Part shown: one piece after another, positions 1-12,064 of the stretch
How positions within the stretch are numbered: position 1 is the stretch's first letter
How the letters are laid out: each line of letters opens with the position of its first letter
Assembly (NCBI GenBank): GCA_936432065.2
Contig: OW386289.2
Location: forward strand, 91,137,736 to 91,201,735
Reading direction: 5' to 3'
Source: Rutpela maculata
Taxonomy: Eukaryota; Arthropoda; Insecta; Coleoptera; Cerambycidae
Length of the DNA: 64,000 nt
Position numbers and translations under genes: made by a program
The notes under the pieces: model-generated
Database searches by the model: none
What the model was told of the DNA's origin: nothing
What the model saw: only the letters and a program-made list of their open reading frames with translations

Positions 1-1860
1 CTACCGACTGTGCCAGTTATTTATTGTTTTTGTAGAATAGTGATATACTTGGTTATTATAATAGATATAATTATTACATGTATTTATAAACTTTGTATTT
101 TGCCATTCTACATAATCGGCTGGTTTTCTACGATAGATGACGTCGCATTGTTTGTCACTTTCGCGTTGAGTGTGTTCAGTGTTTTGGTGTTTGTGAAAAT
201 TATTTCAGTAGTGTGTCCACTTCCCTTAGAGAACAAGAGTTACTTACGGCATAGAAGGGGACTCGTTATTTAAGAGAGTTGGACATGTTTGAAGAGATAC
301 TAAGAAATTATCATTTTGATGGATTCTATTTCAAAAAATAAATTAAAAAACGCGTACGACGTTTCTTAGCATACCTGCTATGTTCAGAAATGCTTGCGGT
401 TTCGTTTTTTTCTATAAGTTGCCATGTGATCTTTCTATTAGATTTGTTAAGCAAAGCGACATGAAATACCTCAAACTCTTTTCGAGATAAATTCTTGTTT
501 TATTTGATAAAAATCCACGTTATCCATAATATATGTTATTAATGGCACAAACCAAACAGCAATATATTTTCTCGGCTTTAATATTTAAAACGGCTATAAA
601 ATTTGATAGCGTTCATAATTCTAATGATAAATTCTAGAGTTTTATGTCCAACAAATGCAAAACCCCACAAAAAACCTCGTCGTCTAATTTAATCCAATTA
701 ATTCATTTCATGTGCTATTTCCAACTGTTCGTTGATTTATTTAAAATCGATGAAAAAAATGAACAAAAACAAGAGCCTCCTAGATATTTTAGCTTTAATT
801 CATCAATTAAAATTCATAGCCTATAAAAGGATGACATAGTGTTATTGGTCTATTGGCACGAGATAATAGGACAAAAAATGTTATTCTTCCGGCTTGGGTA
901 TTTATTTCTTTACCCACTTCAAACATTAATTATTTGTTGCAGCTACGCATCGTGCTAGTATTTAATTTCTTGTCTTTGTCAGCTGTTGCACGACTCTGAA
1001 AAGACACTTGTCGGGATTACGCGCTATTCAGTGAGTAACATTTAACATTTGGAAGACTAAAGACGGCTTAATTCTGTTTTTGTCTAGATTTTCATTGATT
1101 CGAAGCTGAAGTAGTAACGGATCTATTTCAGATAACTAAATAATGCTCGATTTAAGCTTTCACGTCTTGTTCAGTGTACAAACTTCAGTTATCGAACGTC
1201 CTGAGGTTATTGAATTACACTGCGCTATAAAGTTTTCGCCAAAATACACATATCTAGGCGACAAGCGAAACATCCCTCTTGTTTTTCGAACTAGTATTTT
1301 TGTAATGTATTAAAACCGAGATTAAAACCAAGAACGATAATCAATAAGTATAACTATTCGATAGTGAGCGAGTGAGAAAAATCTTTATTTTAATTTTTTC
1401 AATCATGAGTAGAGTCCGGAGTTCACATCTTCATGACGTCCGAACCAGGGTTGGCTGTAGATGAAATATCAGCGTGTAAAGATTTTCATGCATGTGTGAC
1501 ACAATATCTTATTAAACTGCTGGCCGTTTGAAACGGACCAAGCGAATTGTTGGGTTGAATTTAAATCCACATTTTTTGAGAAAGACCAGATATCGATATC
1601 GACATGTGGTTTTCAGGATTTAAGAGATAATTTATTTGTGAAGCAGAGAGTTTTGTTCATTATTTTTTTTTTGAAGCATATTACTCTACATTTTTTTCTT
1701 CAGTTTCGCCATTAATTGGCGTAAGAATCTGTTTTCCATTTTTTTTATACATTTTAGTCGGCTTCCCTTACTTTAAAATGCATCCTGATAAGCGCTAGAT
1801 TCATTACTATATTGTACAAAGAAAGTCGGACAAGGTGACACATGGCGATGAAATATTGTT
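1..1860. other. No recognisable gene
   Basis: AT-rich sequence with no coding similarity that I recognise. The longest frame (10-273, plus, 87 codons) is hydrophobic and compositionally biased, has no motif and lacks a convincing start context. It is most likely chance. Confidence 0.6.
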
Positions 1861-2475
1861 AAAATGTGTGGTGTACCACAAGGCACAGTTCCTGGTCTTG
1901 TACTTTTCATAATTTACATAAATGATCTATTTATAAATACTGATACGGATAGTATGAGTATTTTGCTTAAGCCGATGAAACAGTTATTCACGCTGGCAGT
2001 GATTCTTGGGAGGATGTTCGATTAAAATCTTACACAATATGGTTGAATAGTAGCTTGCTAAAACTGAATACATCAAAATTTATGTTTTTCACTTCGTGGC
2101 AAAGTCAATTTAAATCAGTTAATTTTACACCAGGACATATGCAATCGAAATGCATGTAATTGCACTTGTATATAGAACAAACATTAGATACCTCGGCGTA
2201 ATCATTGATCAGTCTCTTAAATGGCATGAACACATAACTGTTTAACAAAAAGATTAAAAAAATATATGTTCATACTTAAAAGTTTAAGCGGTATTCTCAG
2301 TGATAAATTTACCAGGAATTGTTACTATGCTCTTATACAACCTTTGGGTTGTTAACGTATGGCATTCTGCCCTGGGGTGGAACTTTTAAAAATAATCTAG
2401 AAAAAGTATTTGTCTGTCACAAAATGTTTATTAAAACCATCCTGCGGAATCCAGGGATGGTTGCAAAAAACCATA
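1861..2475 (+). pseudogene. LINE reverse transcriptase fragment, decayed
   Basis: This is a non-LTR retrotransposon reverse transcriptase reduced to its palm and C-terminal part. Translation shows the signature CGVPQGTVPGLVLFIIYIND, which matches the family motif GVPQGTVLGPLLF. After a frameshift comes ADET, the remnant of the FADDT catalytic box with its first Asp replaced. Further on are SSLLKLNTSKFMFF and RYLGVIIDQSLKWHEHI, which match the LNxxKT and LGVxxDxxLxWxxHI blocks. The end at 2320-2440 reads LLTYGILPWGG and KMFIKTILR, typical of LINE C-termini. Several frameshifts and stops make it non-functional. The upstream endonuclease and RT fingers are missing. Recognition as LINE RT is secure; the clade is not. 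Confidence 0.85.
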
Positions 2476-2477
2476 TT

Positions 2478-3993
2478 GGAAAAAAAAACAGGTGGTTTTA
2501 ACTGGTCTTTTGTGGACTGGTCAAAATCAGAAAATAAAAGCGTGTTTTTTAGTTTTTTAAACTAATTTATTTTTCTCTCTGTCGCGGACAATTCCAATTT
2601 ATGGCGAGTCGCCGGTGATACGCTATTGAGGAGTCCCTATGACCAGCTCCCACCTTCATCATCATACAAGGTCAATGGTACCATATTATTATATTGTCAC
2701 CAAAATTGTATAAGTTTGCAAAGTTTCAAATCAATACGACAAATAGAAGTGGGTGAAAAGTGAGTTGTAAGATTTGCTTACAATGTTACAGGTCAAGCTA
2801 ATAGAAGCGTGTTAATAACATAAAGTTTTAAGTAATTTACTAATTATACAAGTTAGAGTATTGTATAATTACAAAAATATAAGACGGTAGGTAAATATAT
2901 AATCAAGATTTACATTTGAATTTTTAATCCACATTTTAATTTTTTTACTGTATATAATGATCTGCCAATGAATATTCTAAAAATTCATTCGGTAGTATAT
3001 TGTAAATTTTAGATAAGTAATACAGGAAATATTTTTGTAGTTGTCGTTTTATGTGAGATAGCAAGTATATATTTATGATTTTTTATGGCTCTGGTGTTAT
3101 ATTCATGTTTAAAAAGGTTTACGGAAATTTTATGATAGCAATAATATTATAATATATCAAATATGCACAGTTCTTCAAGTGAGAACATTAAAAATCGAAA
3201 ACAAGATTCTAATTATGTAACGCATTGGTTTCCTCGACGAGAATACCCCGTATTTCAAGAGCGAAGTAGAAAATTTTGAGGGAGAAAGACAATTCCAGGA
3301 TGGCCACCCAGAAAATGGGTTCTATTAGTTACTCTTCTATTTCTGCCTAAAATTACCATTTGATATTTATTTCTAACCGTTTAGAAGTAATCGCCAAAAA
3401 GTGACTTGTCACTATTTTTTATGTATCATTTTAATTGAGTTTTAGTATAATAAATGTTTTCAAACATAATTGGATTCTGAATTTATTAATAAAATGCCTT
3501 AATGTAGAAAAACACTTTTTCTACTCCCTTAAGTAAATTTGCTGTTTTCTGTACAGTCTGTAGAATAGATAAGTAGGCAATTCCAGTTAACTGAACGGAT
3601 ATATTTCATATCAGTTCTAGGATGTATATGAAATGAAACCGACCAATCACAGTTCGTGTATTAAGTACATAGACAACTATTCGTTTTAAAATCAAATTAG
3701 TGCGTAAGCTGTCAAAGTAATTGTCAGTGTGTACTGTCAGTGTGTATTTGTATAATATATTAATGTTCAATAAATGTAGTTTTTTTAAGCTGGTCGTAGA
3801 AAAAGTATACTGTACAACTCGAGTGGATTATCCATATCGCACTCAAAAGAATTGAAGCACTCCGCCTACGGCGTTGTGCTCAAACTTCTATATCGTGCGA
3901 TATGGATATCATATCCACTCTTGTTGCACAAACTACTATTTTCTGATTTTGAGCAGTCCACAAAAGACCAGTTAAAGCCACCTGTGTTTTTCC
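2478..3993. mobile_element. 1.5 kb element with ~57-bp inverted ends
   Basis: About 57 bp at 2478-2534 reappears as its reverse complement at 3937-3993; the shared core reads AACTGGTCTTTTGTGGACTG on the left. The interior has no coding frame of interest. No clear target duplication flanks it. It starts directly after the LINE fragment ends, so it may be a DNA transposon derivative inserted in that LINE, or two fragments of one family in opposite orientation. Confidence 0.5.
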
Positions 3994-4150
3994 AAAGCGT
4001 ATATAGCAGTCCAGGCATAATGAACAAAATATGATGTAGTTACCTACCTATCTTTATAAGTGCGCCCCACGCTTTTAAAAATTACCTAATAATTATTTTT
4101 AACTTTTCAGGGCGCTACGCATGAAAGCGTGTTTTTTAGTTTTTTAAACT
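2537..4150 (+). repeat. Perfect 27-bp direct repeat bracketing 1.55 kb
   Basis: Positions 2537-2563 and 4124-4150 are identical (starting AAAGCGTG, ending TTTAAACT). The match appears to continue past the palindrome inserted at 4155: sequence after copy 1 reads AATTTATTTT, and sequence after the palindrome (5315 on) also reads AATTTATTTT. The second copy was therefore probably split by the palindrome. Confidence 0.7.
3803..3937. repeat. Short hairpin MITE-like element
   Basis: An imperfect inverted repeat. The left arm (about 3805-3845, containing GTGGATTATCCATATCGCAC) is mirrored at 3895-3935 (GTGCGATATGGATATCATAT). A nested inner hairpin lies around GAAGCAC...GTGCTC (3855-3890). Small size and full inverted structure fit a MITE. 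No coding capacity. Confidence 0.6.
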
Positions 4151-4154
4151 ATAA

Positions 4155-5313
4155 CACTGGCCGACAAAAAAAAGAAATATTCTGTCTTTACAATCAAACA
4201 TATCATTTCCTATGTATTTTGATGCGCTGAAACCAAATTTGGCAAAAAAAATTTTCTACCGTGTCAATTTTGCTCTCCACCCCCATATAACCCCCATAAA
4301 TTTTTATAGAGGATATTTTTTTTAAAAAATTTTTAAATTATTTTTTATGATTTTTGTATGGATTTTTTGTGTCGTTGATCATGAATCTGAAGTCAAGAAT
4401 AAATTTCGATTTAATGGCAGCTGTCAACAACCTGTCAAATTTCACCAAAATGTAAAAAGTTGATATTAATTGTATATTCATAAGTATTTTAGGTCGCTAA
4501 ATACAAATCCAAAGTCAGAAATGAATTATGACAGCTGTCAAAAAACTGTCAAATTTTACTAAAATGTAAAAAATTGATATTAAATGCACATTCTTAAGTT
4601 TTTGAAATCGCTGAATACAAATCCTAAGTCAAAAATGAATTTTGAATTAATGACAGCGTTAGCAAACTGTCAAAATTTCCAAAAAAGATAAAGAGATGAT
4701 GTTTAGTATATGCTGATATTAAGCCAAGCTTAACATAATTATGTTATATATATATACTAAACATCATCTCTTTATCTTTTTTGGAAATTTTGACAGTTTG
4801 CTAACGCTGTCATTAAATCAAAATTCATTTTTGACTTAGGATTTGTATTCAGCGACCTCAAAAACTTAAGAATGTGCATTTAATATCAATTTTTTACATT
4901 TTAGTAAAATTTGACAGTTTTTTGACAGCTGTCATTAAGTTATAATTCATTTTTGACTTCGGATTTGTATTTAGCGACCTAAAATACTTATGAATATACA
5001 ATTAATATCAACTTTTTACATTTTGGTGAAATTTGACAGGTTGTTGACAGCTGCCATTAAATCGAAATTTATTCTTGACTTCAGATTCATGATCAACGAC
5101 ACAAAAAATCCATACAAAAATCATAAAAAATAATTTAAAAATTTTAAAAAAAAATATCCTCTATAAGAATTTATGGGGGTTATATGGGGGTGGAGAGAAA
5201 AATTGACACGATAGAAAAATTTTTTTTTGCCAAATTTGGTTTCAGCGTATCAAAATACATAGGAAATGATATGTTTGATTGTAAAGACAGAACATTTTTT
5301 TTGTCGGCCAGTG
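4155..5313. mobile_element. 1.16 kb palindrome with 3-bp TAA target duplication
   Basis: The arms 4155-4710 and 4753-5313 are nearly perfect reverse complements around a 42-bp AT-rich spacer. Each end is CACTGGCCGAC, and TAA lies immediately outside both ends (4152-4154, 5314-5316). A 3-bp TAA duplication is the hallmark of PIF/Harbinger-type insertion, so I infer a Harbinger-mobilised snapback MITE; this is inference because no transposase is present. Each arm contains three diverged units of about 114-122 bp, each with GACAGCTGTC-like and AAGTCxxxAATxAAT-like blocks. Apparent frames across it are chance. Confidence 0.8.
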
Positions 5314-5315
5314 TA

Positions 5316-5700
5316 ATTTATTTTACTATAAAAATATATTTTGTATCATTTTATTTTAGTTTTACTTTAGTAGTAACTACTATTTTATTGTATTTAAAAA
5401 ACTTCATATTTCTGCATTATTACGGCCCTTACTTTGTCATTATTGAATACTTTTAGAATTAGTAACTTAACACTTTATATTATTTTATTGTAATAATGTA
5501 CTTTGTATTATTTCATTTAGTTTTACTTTAGTAGTAAGTACTATTTTATTGTTTTTAGAAACTTATTGTACGTAATTTTATTACTGCTTTGCCACAGGAG
5601 TCAGGAACAAACCTTTTTCTAGGTTTCTGTGACTAAACTGTTTATTTCTGTACAATTTTATTTTTTAGCACAAATAAAACCTTATTCTATTCTATTCTGT
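5316..5700 (+). other. LINE-like 3' tail with internal duplication
   Basis: An ~80-bp AT-rich segment occurs twice (around 5320-5410 and 5480-5570; shared core AGTTTTACTTTAGTAGTAA). It is followed by AATAAA near 5673 and a short TATTC microsatellite ending near 5700, the usual appearance of a LINE 3' end. It may be the 3' UTR of the LINE scrap at 1861-2475, displaced by insertions at 2478-5313. That link is inferred. Confidence 0.45.
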
Positions 5701-7037
5701 TTCTTCATTTCGCCATATGAATTGGCGGAATGTTTCACTTATATCTGCACAAAAGTCGTCTTTGAAATGTAGCTCTTCTGTGCAAACTGATGCGTGCAGT
5801 CTGATTGAGATTTATGTAGGTATGTATGTTTTATATAGGTATGTTTTAAAACTACTCTTTTTTAATCAGAAATCTTTCAAATTAGTGTTAATCCTCGAGA
5901 AATTCCTTTAATGGCGTAGACCAACACCCAAACCAAATTAAATATCAATCAATAAATTTGTCAGGATTAAAAGCTCTGATTATAATTTTGATTTACGAAT
6001 ATTTGAGTATAGGTACGTCATTCATACTGTTTTTTAATAAATAGAATGATATTAGAAATGGGTTAATTAAGTGGAATTAATTATAATTTATTACACTTCT
6101 CGATAATTAATCATCCAGTGTTTTCAATCAAAAATACTTTGTTGACATGAAATCAATTGAACAACGAAAATTTTAAATTTGTTTTGTCATTTCCAACGTT
6201 GAATACTAAATAAATGATGACTGGTGTGAGTGTAAAATGAGAAATTAATTTTGTATTCTTTGTCAGAAAATAAAAAAAAAACATGCTATTCAAATGTACA
6301 ATCAGCCCAATACACGATTACTGCTTTTATTAGTAGGGTAAATGCAAAAAACTATTGGGAAACAATATTTAGAATTTTTGGCTTCGGCTCCTTTTTTGCA
6401 ACAGATAAGAAGTAACTTGCTAAAAAGTTATTACGTTTGACACGTTTAAAAAACTCGTGACATTTCACTGCACTTGGAATCTAAGGAACAATATAAAAAT
6501 AATCAAAAAAATTGTCGTGCCTATTTGTGTTTATTTCAATTTTATGAAAATATTTGTAGTATGCGACCTTCAGTGGTCTGTAAAAAAAATGAGGCAGGTT
6601 TTGTATTTAAAATAAAATGCTACTAAAAAAATGAAGCAGACCTTTCGAGTGACACTGATGATAATGAAGGTGTTGCCACAAACACCGAAATACAGTAGTT
6701 TTTATCGCAAATGAAACAACAAAGAAAAATGTCGGTCCAGCTTCAAGAAATTAATTAAAAAATTCTTTGGTTGATTACACAGGGCTGCGATAAAATGACG
6801 CTTTTAAAAGCAACTATCGTTTCTAGTTAATTTTGATGTCTAGAATTTCTTCCATCACGTATAATGTAGTCTTTTGCAAAATATAAGAAGCATTTGTGTC
6901 ACTACAAACGCAGTGGCATCCTTGTCGCTCTCTTTTTACAAGCTTTTATGTAACTTGCTTTGTATGTTAGTTAGCATGTCTAGTTCAAATCTTGTGGTTA
7001 TAATAGGTCAAATCTTGCAAGTCAAGTTTTTTTTTTA
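5701..7037. other. No recognisable gene
   Basis: AT-rich sequence in which I see no domain, repeat or RNA gene. Frames here are short and lack motifs. Confidence 0.6.
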
Positions 7038-7292
7038 ACGACGTCCAATATAGCTGAAATTTTACATACACGTGTAGTTCTGACGACAATACAATATTAT
7101 GGTACCAGTATCAATGGTACAATATTGTGAAACCCAACAATAATATAATGGAACCCCTTCGAGATACGACGTCCAATTGAGCTGAAATTTTGAATATACG
7201 TGTAGTTCTGATGACAATACAATATTGTGGTATCAAATCAATAATGGTACAATATTATGGGACCCAATAATAATATAATGGAACCCCTTCGA
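7038..7292 (+). repeat. Two-unit tandem repeat, 128-bp period
   Basis: The units 7038-7165 and 7166-7292 both start ACGACGTCCAAT and end GGAACCCCTTCGA. They share GTGTAGTTCTGA and CAATACAATATT. The units differ at scattered sites, so the duplication is not recent. No coding frame. Confidence 0.85.
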
Positions 7293-7534
7293 AGAAAACT
7301 TAGGTACTTACAATCTCTGTCAAACAACAATAATGCCTGCATGGACTTCTTACGCGCGACAAGCTCTTAAAACAATTAATTTAACATAATCATATAATAT
7401 AATATTTTTTCCTTTTAGTACATCTAAATAATAATAAAAGCTTGTGTTAAAAAACTTTTCTTTACATAAATTTTTTTAGTAATTCTTAGTGTAATTTTAT
7501 TTCTTTGGCAGTTGATGAAAGACGAGAAATAAAG

Positions 7535-7752
7535 CTATGGAACCCATCGAAAATGATGCTTGGGTTGACTTTAAAAATGTCAAAAATTTTTTGGGAAACA
7601 AGAAATCTGCAGATTACAAAATCATGGCATCAAAAATGCTACAATGTTTCAAAAATTAGGATGCAATACGAGACTAAAACTGCACTTTCTGCATAGTCAC
7701 TCGGATATTTCCCTAAAAATCTCGATACGGTTAACGAACACGGAGAACGATA
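7535..7752 (+). pseudogene. Fossil of a multicopy insect protein family
   Basis: From 7540 the frame reads MEPIENDAWVDFKNVKNF, then LGNKKSADYKIMASKMLQ. After a frameshift near 7655 it reads LGCNTRLKLHFLHSHSDI, then, after a second slip, NLDTVNEHGER. I recognise this as the block FLGNxKxxxYxxxVxxML...LGCxMSLKxHFLHSHxDxFPxNxGxVxxEHGERFHQD of an uncharacterised protein repeated many times in insect genomes, probably carried by a transposon. The usual continuation after HGER is missing and a stop run follows. Biochemical function is unknown. No start can be chosen; the copy is a dead fragment of perhaps a tenth of the family's length. Confidence 0.7.
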
Positions 7753-8306
7753 ATAATATATTGTTATTAAATTACCATTAAAGAGATTTTATTAAAAAAT
7801 TGTATTTTCACATGTCGAGGGTTTAAGATATATGAATTTATATTATTTATATCAGTCATAGTAGTCAAAGCGTCAGAAACGTCGCGAGAACGTGAGGTGT
7901 TTCGGCCTGCCGGTGTTAGGCAAGGTAAATTCAGAGAGCCGCAGGAATTGATCAAATTGTTGCACTCCGTGATTGACGATTATGCAAATTTTGTTTGTCT
8001 TTCAACTGAGTTTACAATATTTTAAAATAAAAAGGATGCTTGAGGAAGAAATTGAGGATTATATTTAAAATATGTAGGAAAATAAAATAAGGGATGTTTT
8101 GTGTTATTATAATTATTGTTATTGTCTTCTGGTATGGTAAATGTCTAGCTTTTGGTGAATAAGTCCGTGTGTATGTTGCGTATTGTCGAAGTGTCTGATG
8201 TCTGCGATACCACTGGTCAGAGCAGAGGTGGAAATTTTCACCTAAATTTTTGAGCCTTTCTGACGTAATCCGTTATGCGTGGTAGGCCACATATCAGTAT
8301 ATTATA
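7753..8306. other. No recognisable gene
   Basis: No motif or repeat recognised. A GC-richer patch around 7870-7950 is open on the minus strand (62 codons) without similarity. Confidence 0.55.
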
Positions 8307-8789
8307 GTGCAAGTACTGATGGACCAGAATGCGCTAATCGTGCACTTATAAACTCAAAACGGTAGCGGACGCTGTACAAAAATAAACATATCTTTTATAA
8401 CAGTAAACCAATGCCGACAACTCTTTCTCTAAAAATTATTCCATTCTTTTCTGCAGATTTCATATCATAGAAGTGTGCATCTATTGCTGGTACGCTTTGT
8501 TTAAACAATTTCTGTAGCATTCATTAACAACAATTTCGAGAGTAATTGTGCAGCACCTGAATCTAGAAAGAACAAGCTTTCCATTGGTTTGAAAATCACT
8601 AAGAAATGTTAAAATTAAGCCTGTAAATGCGGTGGGAACATAACGTTAATCAATTTTTAGTAATACAAGAATTTTCGGAAAAACATTTTTTACGCAATTT
8701 TGCAATCGCGGCCAGGCTGGCGCACTCCACATTTAGATCCGCAAGGTCATTCTAGATAATGTACGAATTTTTTCAAAACTGTATCTTCG
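8307..8789 (+). repeat. Dispersed repeat copy 1 (mate at 10856-11363)
   Basis: This stretch (starting GTGCAAGTACTGATGGACCA) recurs in the same orientation at 10856-11363. They share CGTGCACTTATAAACTCAAA, CATTCTTTTCTGCAGAT and TTTAGATCCGCAAGGTCATT. Small insertions distinguish the copies. No terminal inverted repeats or coding frame were seen, so its class is unknown. Confidence 0.8.
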
Positions 8790-9127
8790 AGTGCACACTA
8801 TGATCGAATTTGGCAATTTTAGATTCCCGACTATTAGTATGATGGCATATCACTGCTAGTCGCTAAAACGGACTACTTTGACGGCCACTGCTCAAAAAGG
8901 GATGTTATCTATACAGGCATTTTTAACAACAAAGAAACGAAGGCAGAAATAGGTAAGCAGGCGTACTTTTTGAATCTGAAAAGTTTTTTTTATTTCAGAC
9001 AAACAAAAACGTTAAAAACCCTCTATCTATCGATTGTTGAAATATACGCATTATTAGAAAAGTTGGAATTTAGTTTTCGGCATTCCAAGATACCGTGATA
9101 GAAGAAAACTGTAATTGTATTTGAATG
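8790..9127. other. No recognisable feature
   Basis: AT-rich spacer between two dispersed repeats; nothing recognised. Confidence 0.5.
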
Positions 9128-9246
9128 TGACTCTCGTTGCTGGCAACAAGCATGCCTGTAATCCAACCCAGCGTGGACGTAGCAGGCCCACCTGTATAAC
9201 TCTGGCAGTGGCAGCAATGCCTACCGCGCGCTGGTAAATCAATCTA
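9128..9246 (-). repeat. Repeat module shared with 22139-22255
   Basis: The reverse complement of this stretch matches 22139-22255: both contain ATTTACCAGCG, CCTGCTACGTCCACG and GGCATGCTTGTTGCCAGC or close variants. Short open frames of similar sequence exist in both copies (for example LLRPRWV followed by CLLPA), but conservation looks nucleotide-level. The other copy lies 0.36 kb upstream of a LINE ORF1, so the module may belong to that LINE's 5' region. Confidence 0.7.
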
Positions 9247-9927
9247 TGAATCAATCAATGAATTCAGTGAATTATGTTAATACACAATAACCATAAAAAA
9301 TTAAAAACGGCAGCAAAATTTGATTTTTTGCAGCCCAGTACAAATAATAAAAAAACATAAATAGTTTGTTTTCTTTCTAAATATATAGCGTCCTGGCATG
9401 TGAATATTCTTGTAATAAAGCATATTGTCTAACAGCAATTTTTTTATGAAGATTTTGACTTTTTAAATCTTTAAAGTAACATTCATTATTCAGTAAAATT
9501 AACTGAGACAGACATGATGGCTTATTTTTGATTACATCGTTTTTAAAAATATCTCTTACTATAATGAAATGGAATATGATTCTTAACCATCGAGACATAA
9601 AATAAAACAAAACTTTCAACAAAACAAACCGTAATTGGCAAATTTTTTCGTCATTCAATTCAATTCGCATCTTTCCTCGGAAATTAATTATTACCACTTA
9701 TTAAGAAAACACGTGTAAAATACATCAAAAACGTACACCGTAAACTCTCAAATCAGCGACTACCGATATACATTAACAAATATATGATATATGTAGGTAT
9801 TCTCTCAAATTATATATTTACCTTACTTCCTAAAATATTTATTGGCCCTCATTTTAAGTCTTACCTGAAACAAAATCACACAATTATTAATTAATTTACA
9901 ATTGTTGCCAAATTAAATTACAGAGCT
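9247..9927. other. No recognisable gene
   Basis: Contains a 106-codon minus-strand frame (9377-9697), rich in Lys, Leu and Ile, that may faintly recall a LINE C-terminus. I cannot support it. Confidence 0.5.
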
Positions 9928-10420
9928 ATTTTACTTCCAGATCGTGGTAACGCGAAAAAAATTTTTGACAATTTTTATTGTCCATGAAACGTCGAGATTT
10001 TAAGTTTGAGTAAAAAAAAATGTCTGTCTGTCTAACTTTTTTATGCCCACGATTACTCTGAAACGATTTAAGATATTGACTTGAAATTTGGTACACATAT
10101 ATATTTGATCTGGAACTAGATTATATCTTGATCTTATTCCGTTGAAGAGTTGGGGGGTAAATTGGGGTAAAAGGGGGGTAAATAGGTAAATCGAGCCACT
10201 AAGAGTCCATAAAATTGATATTTAGTATATATAATAGAAGCTAAGGCCTTAAAAAATTTGTTGGCATTAGCCACCCCCAACCACACCCACCCATTATTGA
10301 CGGAGGTGAAAAAAATCAAATTGTGATTTAGTGTGTGTACAAGAACCAAAGGCCTCAAATTTTTTTTCTACTTCATCCACTCCACTCCATCCATTCTTTG
10401 CTCGAAATCTCTAACTTATC
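9928..10420 (-). repeat. Reverse-orientation copy of the 62-63 kb repeat
   Basis: Reverse complement of the units at 61712-62767 and 62849-63507. They share the GTCTGTCTGTC block, a stretch containing GACTTGAAATTTGGTACACA, G-rich TTGGGGGGTAAATTGGGGTA, and TGTGTGTACAAGAACC. It starts with TTTTACTTCCAGATCGTGG, corresponding to the terminal TTTTACTTCCA of the other copies, and is truncated at the opposite end. Confidence 0.8.
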
Positions 10421-10855
10421 TCAAAGTTCTTTTTTTTTTGGCATTAGGACATAGTCCATGACAGCCAGATACACTTTTTTATATGTTTTATGGCGGTAAA
10501 TAGCTAAACCTAAATCTAACGTGAATAATACACAATTGGGAAAGTAACAGGGATCCACACTTCTCGCCTAGGAACCTGTCAAGGCATTTTTAATGTTAAT
10601 GTTGTGAGAGTAAATTATTAGGCGATAATTTAGTTTAAGTATGCATAATGTAAATATACAACTTCGATATTGTACTATTTTTCCTGCACAAGAAATAAGT
10701 TTATTTAGTTGCATGTAATTTTCCTCATGAATGTTTTAAGTTAAAACTTATAACTTCTGTTCGCAAGTAAATTACTGTTTAAATTTTTTTAAACAAATGT
10801 TAATGTTTACGTATTAGTAATAAGCATATCAAGAACGTTTTGTAATCATATTGCA
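10421..10855. other. No recognisable gene
   Basis: AT-rich; nothing recognised. Confidence 0.55.
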
Positions 10856-11363
10856 GTGCAAGTACTTATGGACCAGAACGCGCGAGACGTGCACTTATAA
10901 ACTCAAAACGTAGCGGCAACAACGGAGCGCTGTACAAAAATAATCATATTTTTTACAACAATAAAGCGCAATGCAAATAGTTCTTTCGCTAAACACTGCT
11001 CCATTCTTTTCTGCAGATTACATATCACAAATAATGTGTATCTTTCTGTGCATATAATATATATCTGCAAGTTTTAAAAATGTATCGATGTTGAAATTTA
11101 CACTACACTATTCTAGTACGCTTTGTTTAATCAAGCACTTGAATCTAGAAAGAATAAGCTTTTCATTGGTTTGAAAATCATTAAGCAATTAAAAAAAAAT
11201 AAGCTTGTAAATGTGGTGGGAACATAAAATTAAGCAATTTTCAGTAATACAAAAATTTTCGGAAAAAAAGATTTTACGCGTTTTTGCAATCGCAGCCAGG
11301 ATGGCATTTAGATCCGCAAGGTCATTCCAGATAGTGTACGAATTTTTTTAAAACTATATCTTC
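10856..11363 (+). repeat. Dispersed repeat copy 2 (mate at 8307-8789)
   Basis: Same-orientation copy of 8307-8789 with a few short insertions, including an AT-rich insert after CTGCAGATTACATATCA near 11010-11100. It is about 25 bp longer than copy 1. Confidence 0.8.
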
Positions 11364-12064
11364 CTGACTATAATATGAAAGGGAAAAATTGCATTAAAAA
11401 AATTCTGTAATAAATCAAGCAAATTTGGCGCCAGCTTCTTATCGAGCTTCTTATTAAATTATTTACATGTTATTTTTAAGATAAAAGATGTATTTAAACC
11501 GAGGAAATTAATTTTTCGAATTAAGTCAAATTTATCATCTGTGTTGCAGCAATGAGCGCAGTTTCATTCGATTAAGTTAAAATATGGGCTTAATAACCGA
11601 GAACGCATTCTTTTCAGAAACTGAATTAATTATTCTGAAATAGCGAGCAATTAAAAATATAACGAATGCATTGTGTTAGTAAATATTTACTATCTTTGGT
11701 ATATATCATGCCATATGTTTTGTAGAAGGTTGACTTATACGATTCAAACATTCCACAATATTGAAATTGATATATGAGATACTGAATTCCTAAAAGAGGG
11801 GACACCCTGTAATCATCGTTTATATACAGACAGCGTGTCTCATTGCAAACTTTGGGTATCAATCAAAAGAAGTAAATAATGATTTTATCTTCTCCAGATG
11901 ATGCCAACATGGTTAGCGAAACGGGCGATGAGTGATAATATTCCATTAGATTAGATTAAAATTGAAAGGAAGAGCTAGCTGATTGGTCATAACCACCGTG
12001 ATCCGTGTGGATCTATTGTGGCGCTCCTATTCTAATTTAGAGCTTCTTATCCATCCTTACATTG
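11364..12064. other. No recognisable gene
   Basis: AT-rich; short frames only, no motif seen. Confidence 0.55.

Noticed and set aside
5184..5456. 90-codon plus frame
   Set aside because: It spans the right arm of the palindrome and its flank; AT-rich and mirrored in the left arm.
9377..9697. 106-codon minus frame, possibly LINE C-terminus
   Set aside because: Only a vague likeness (FKDLK...RQYALL); no secure motif, so not called.
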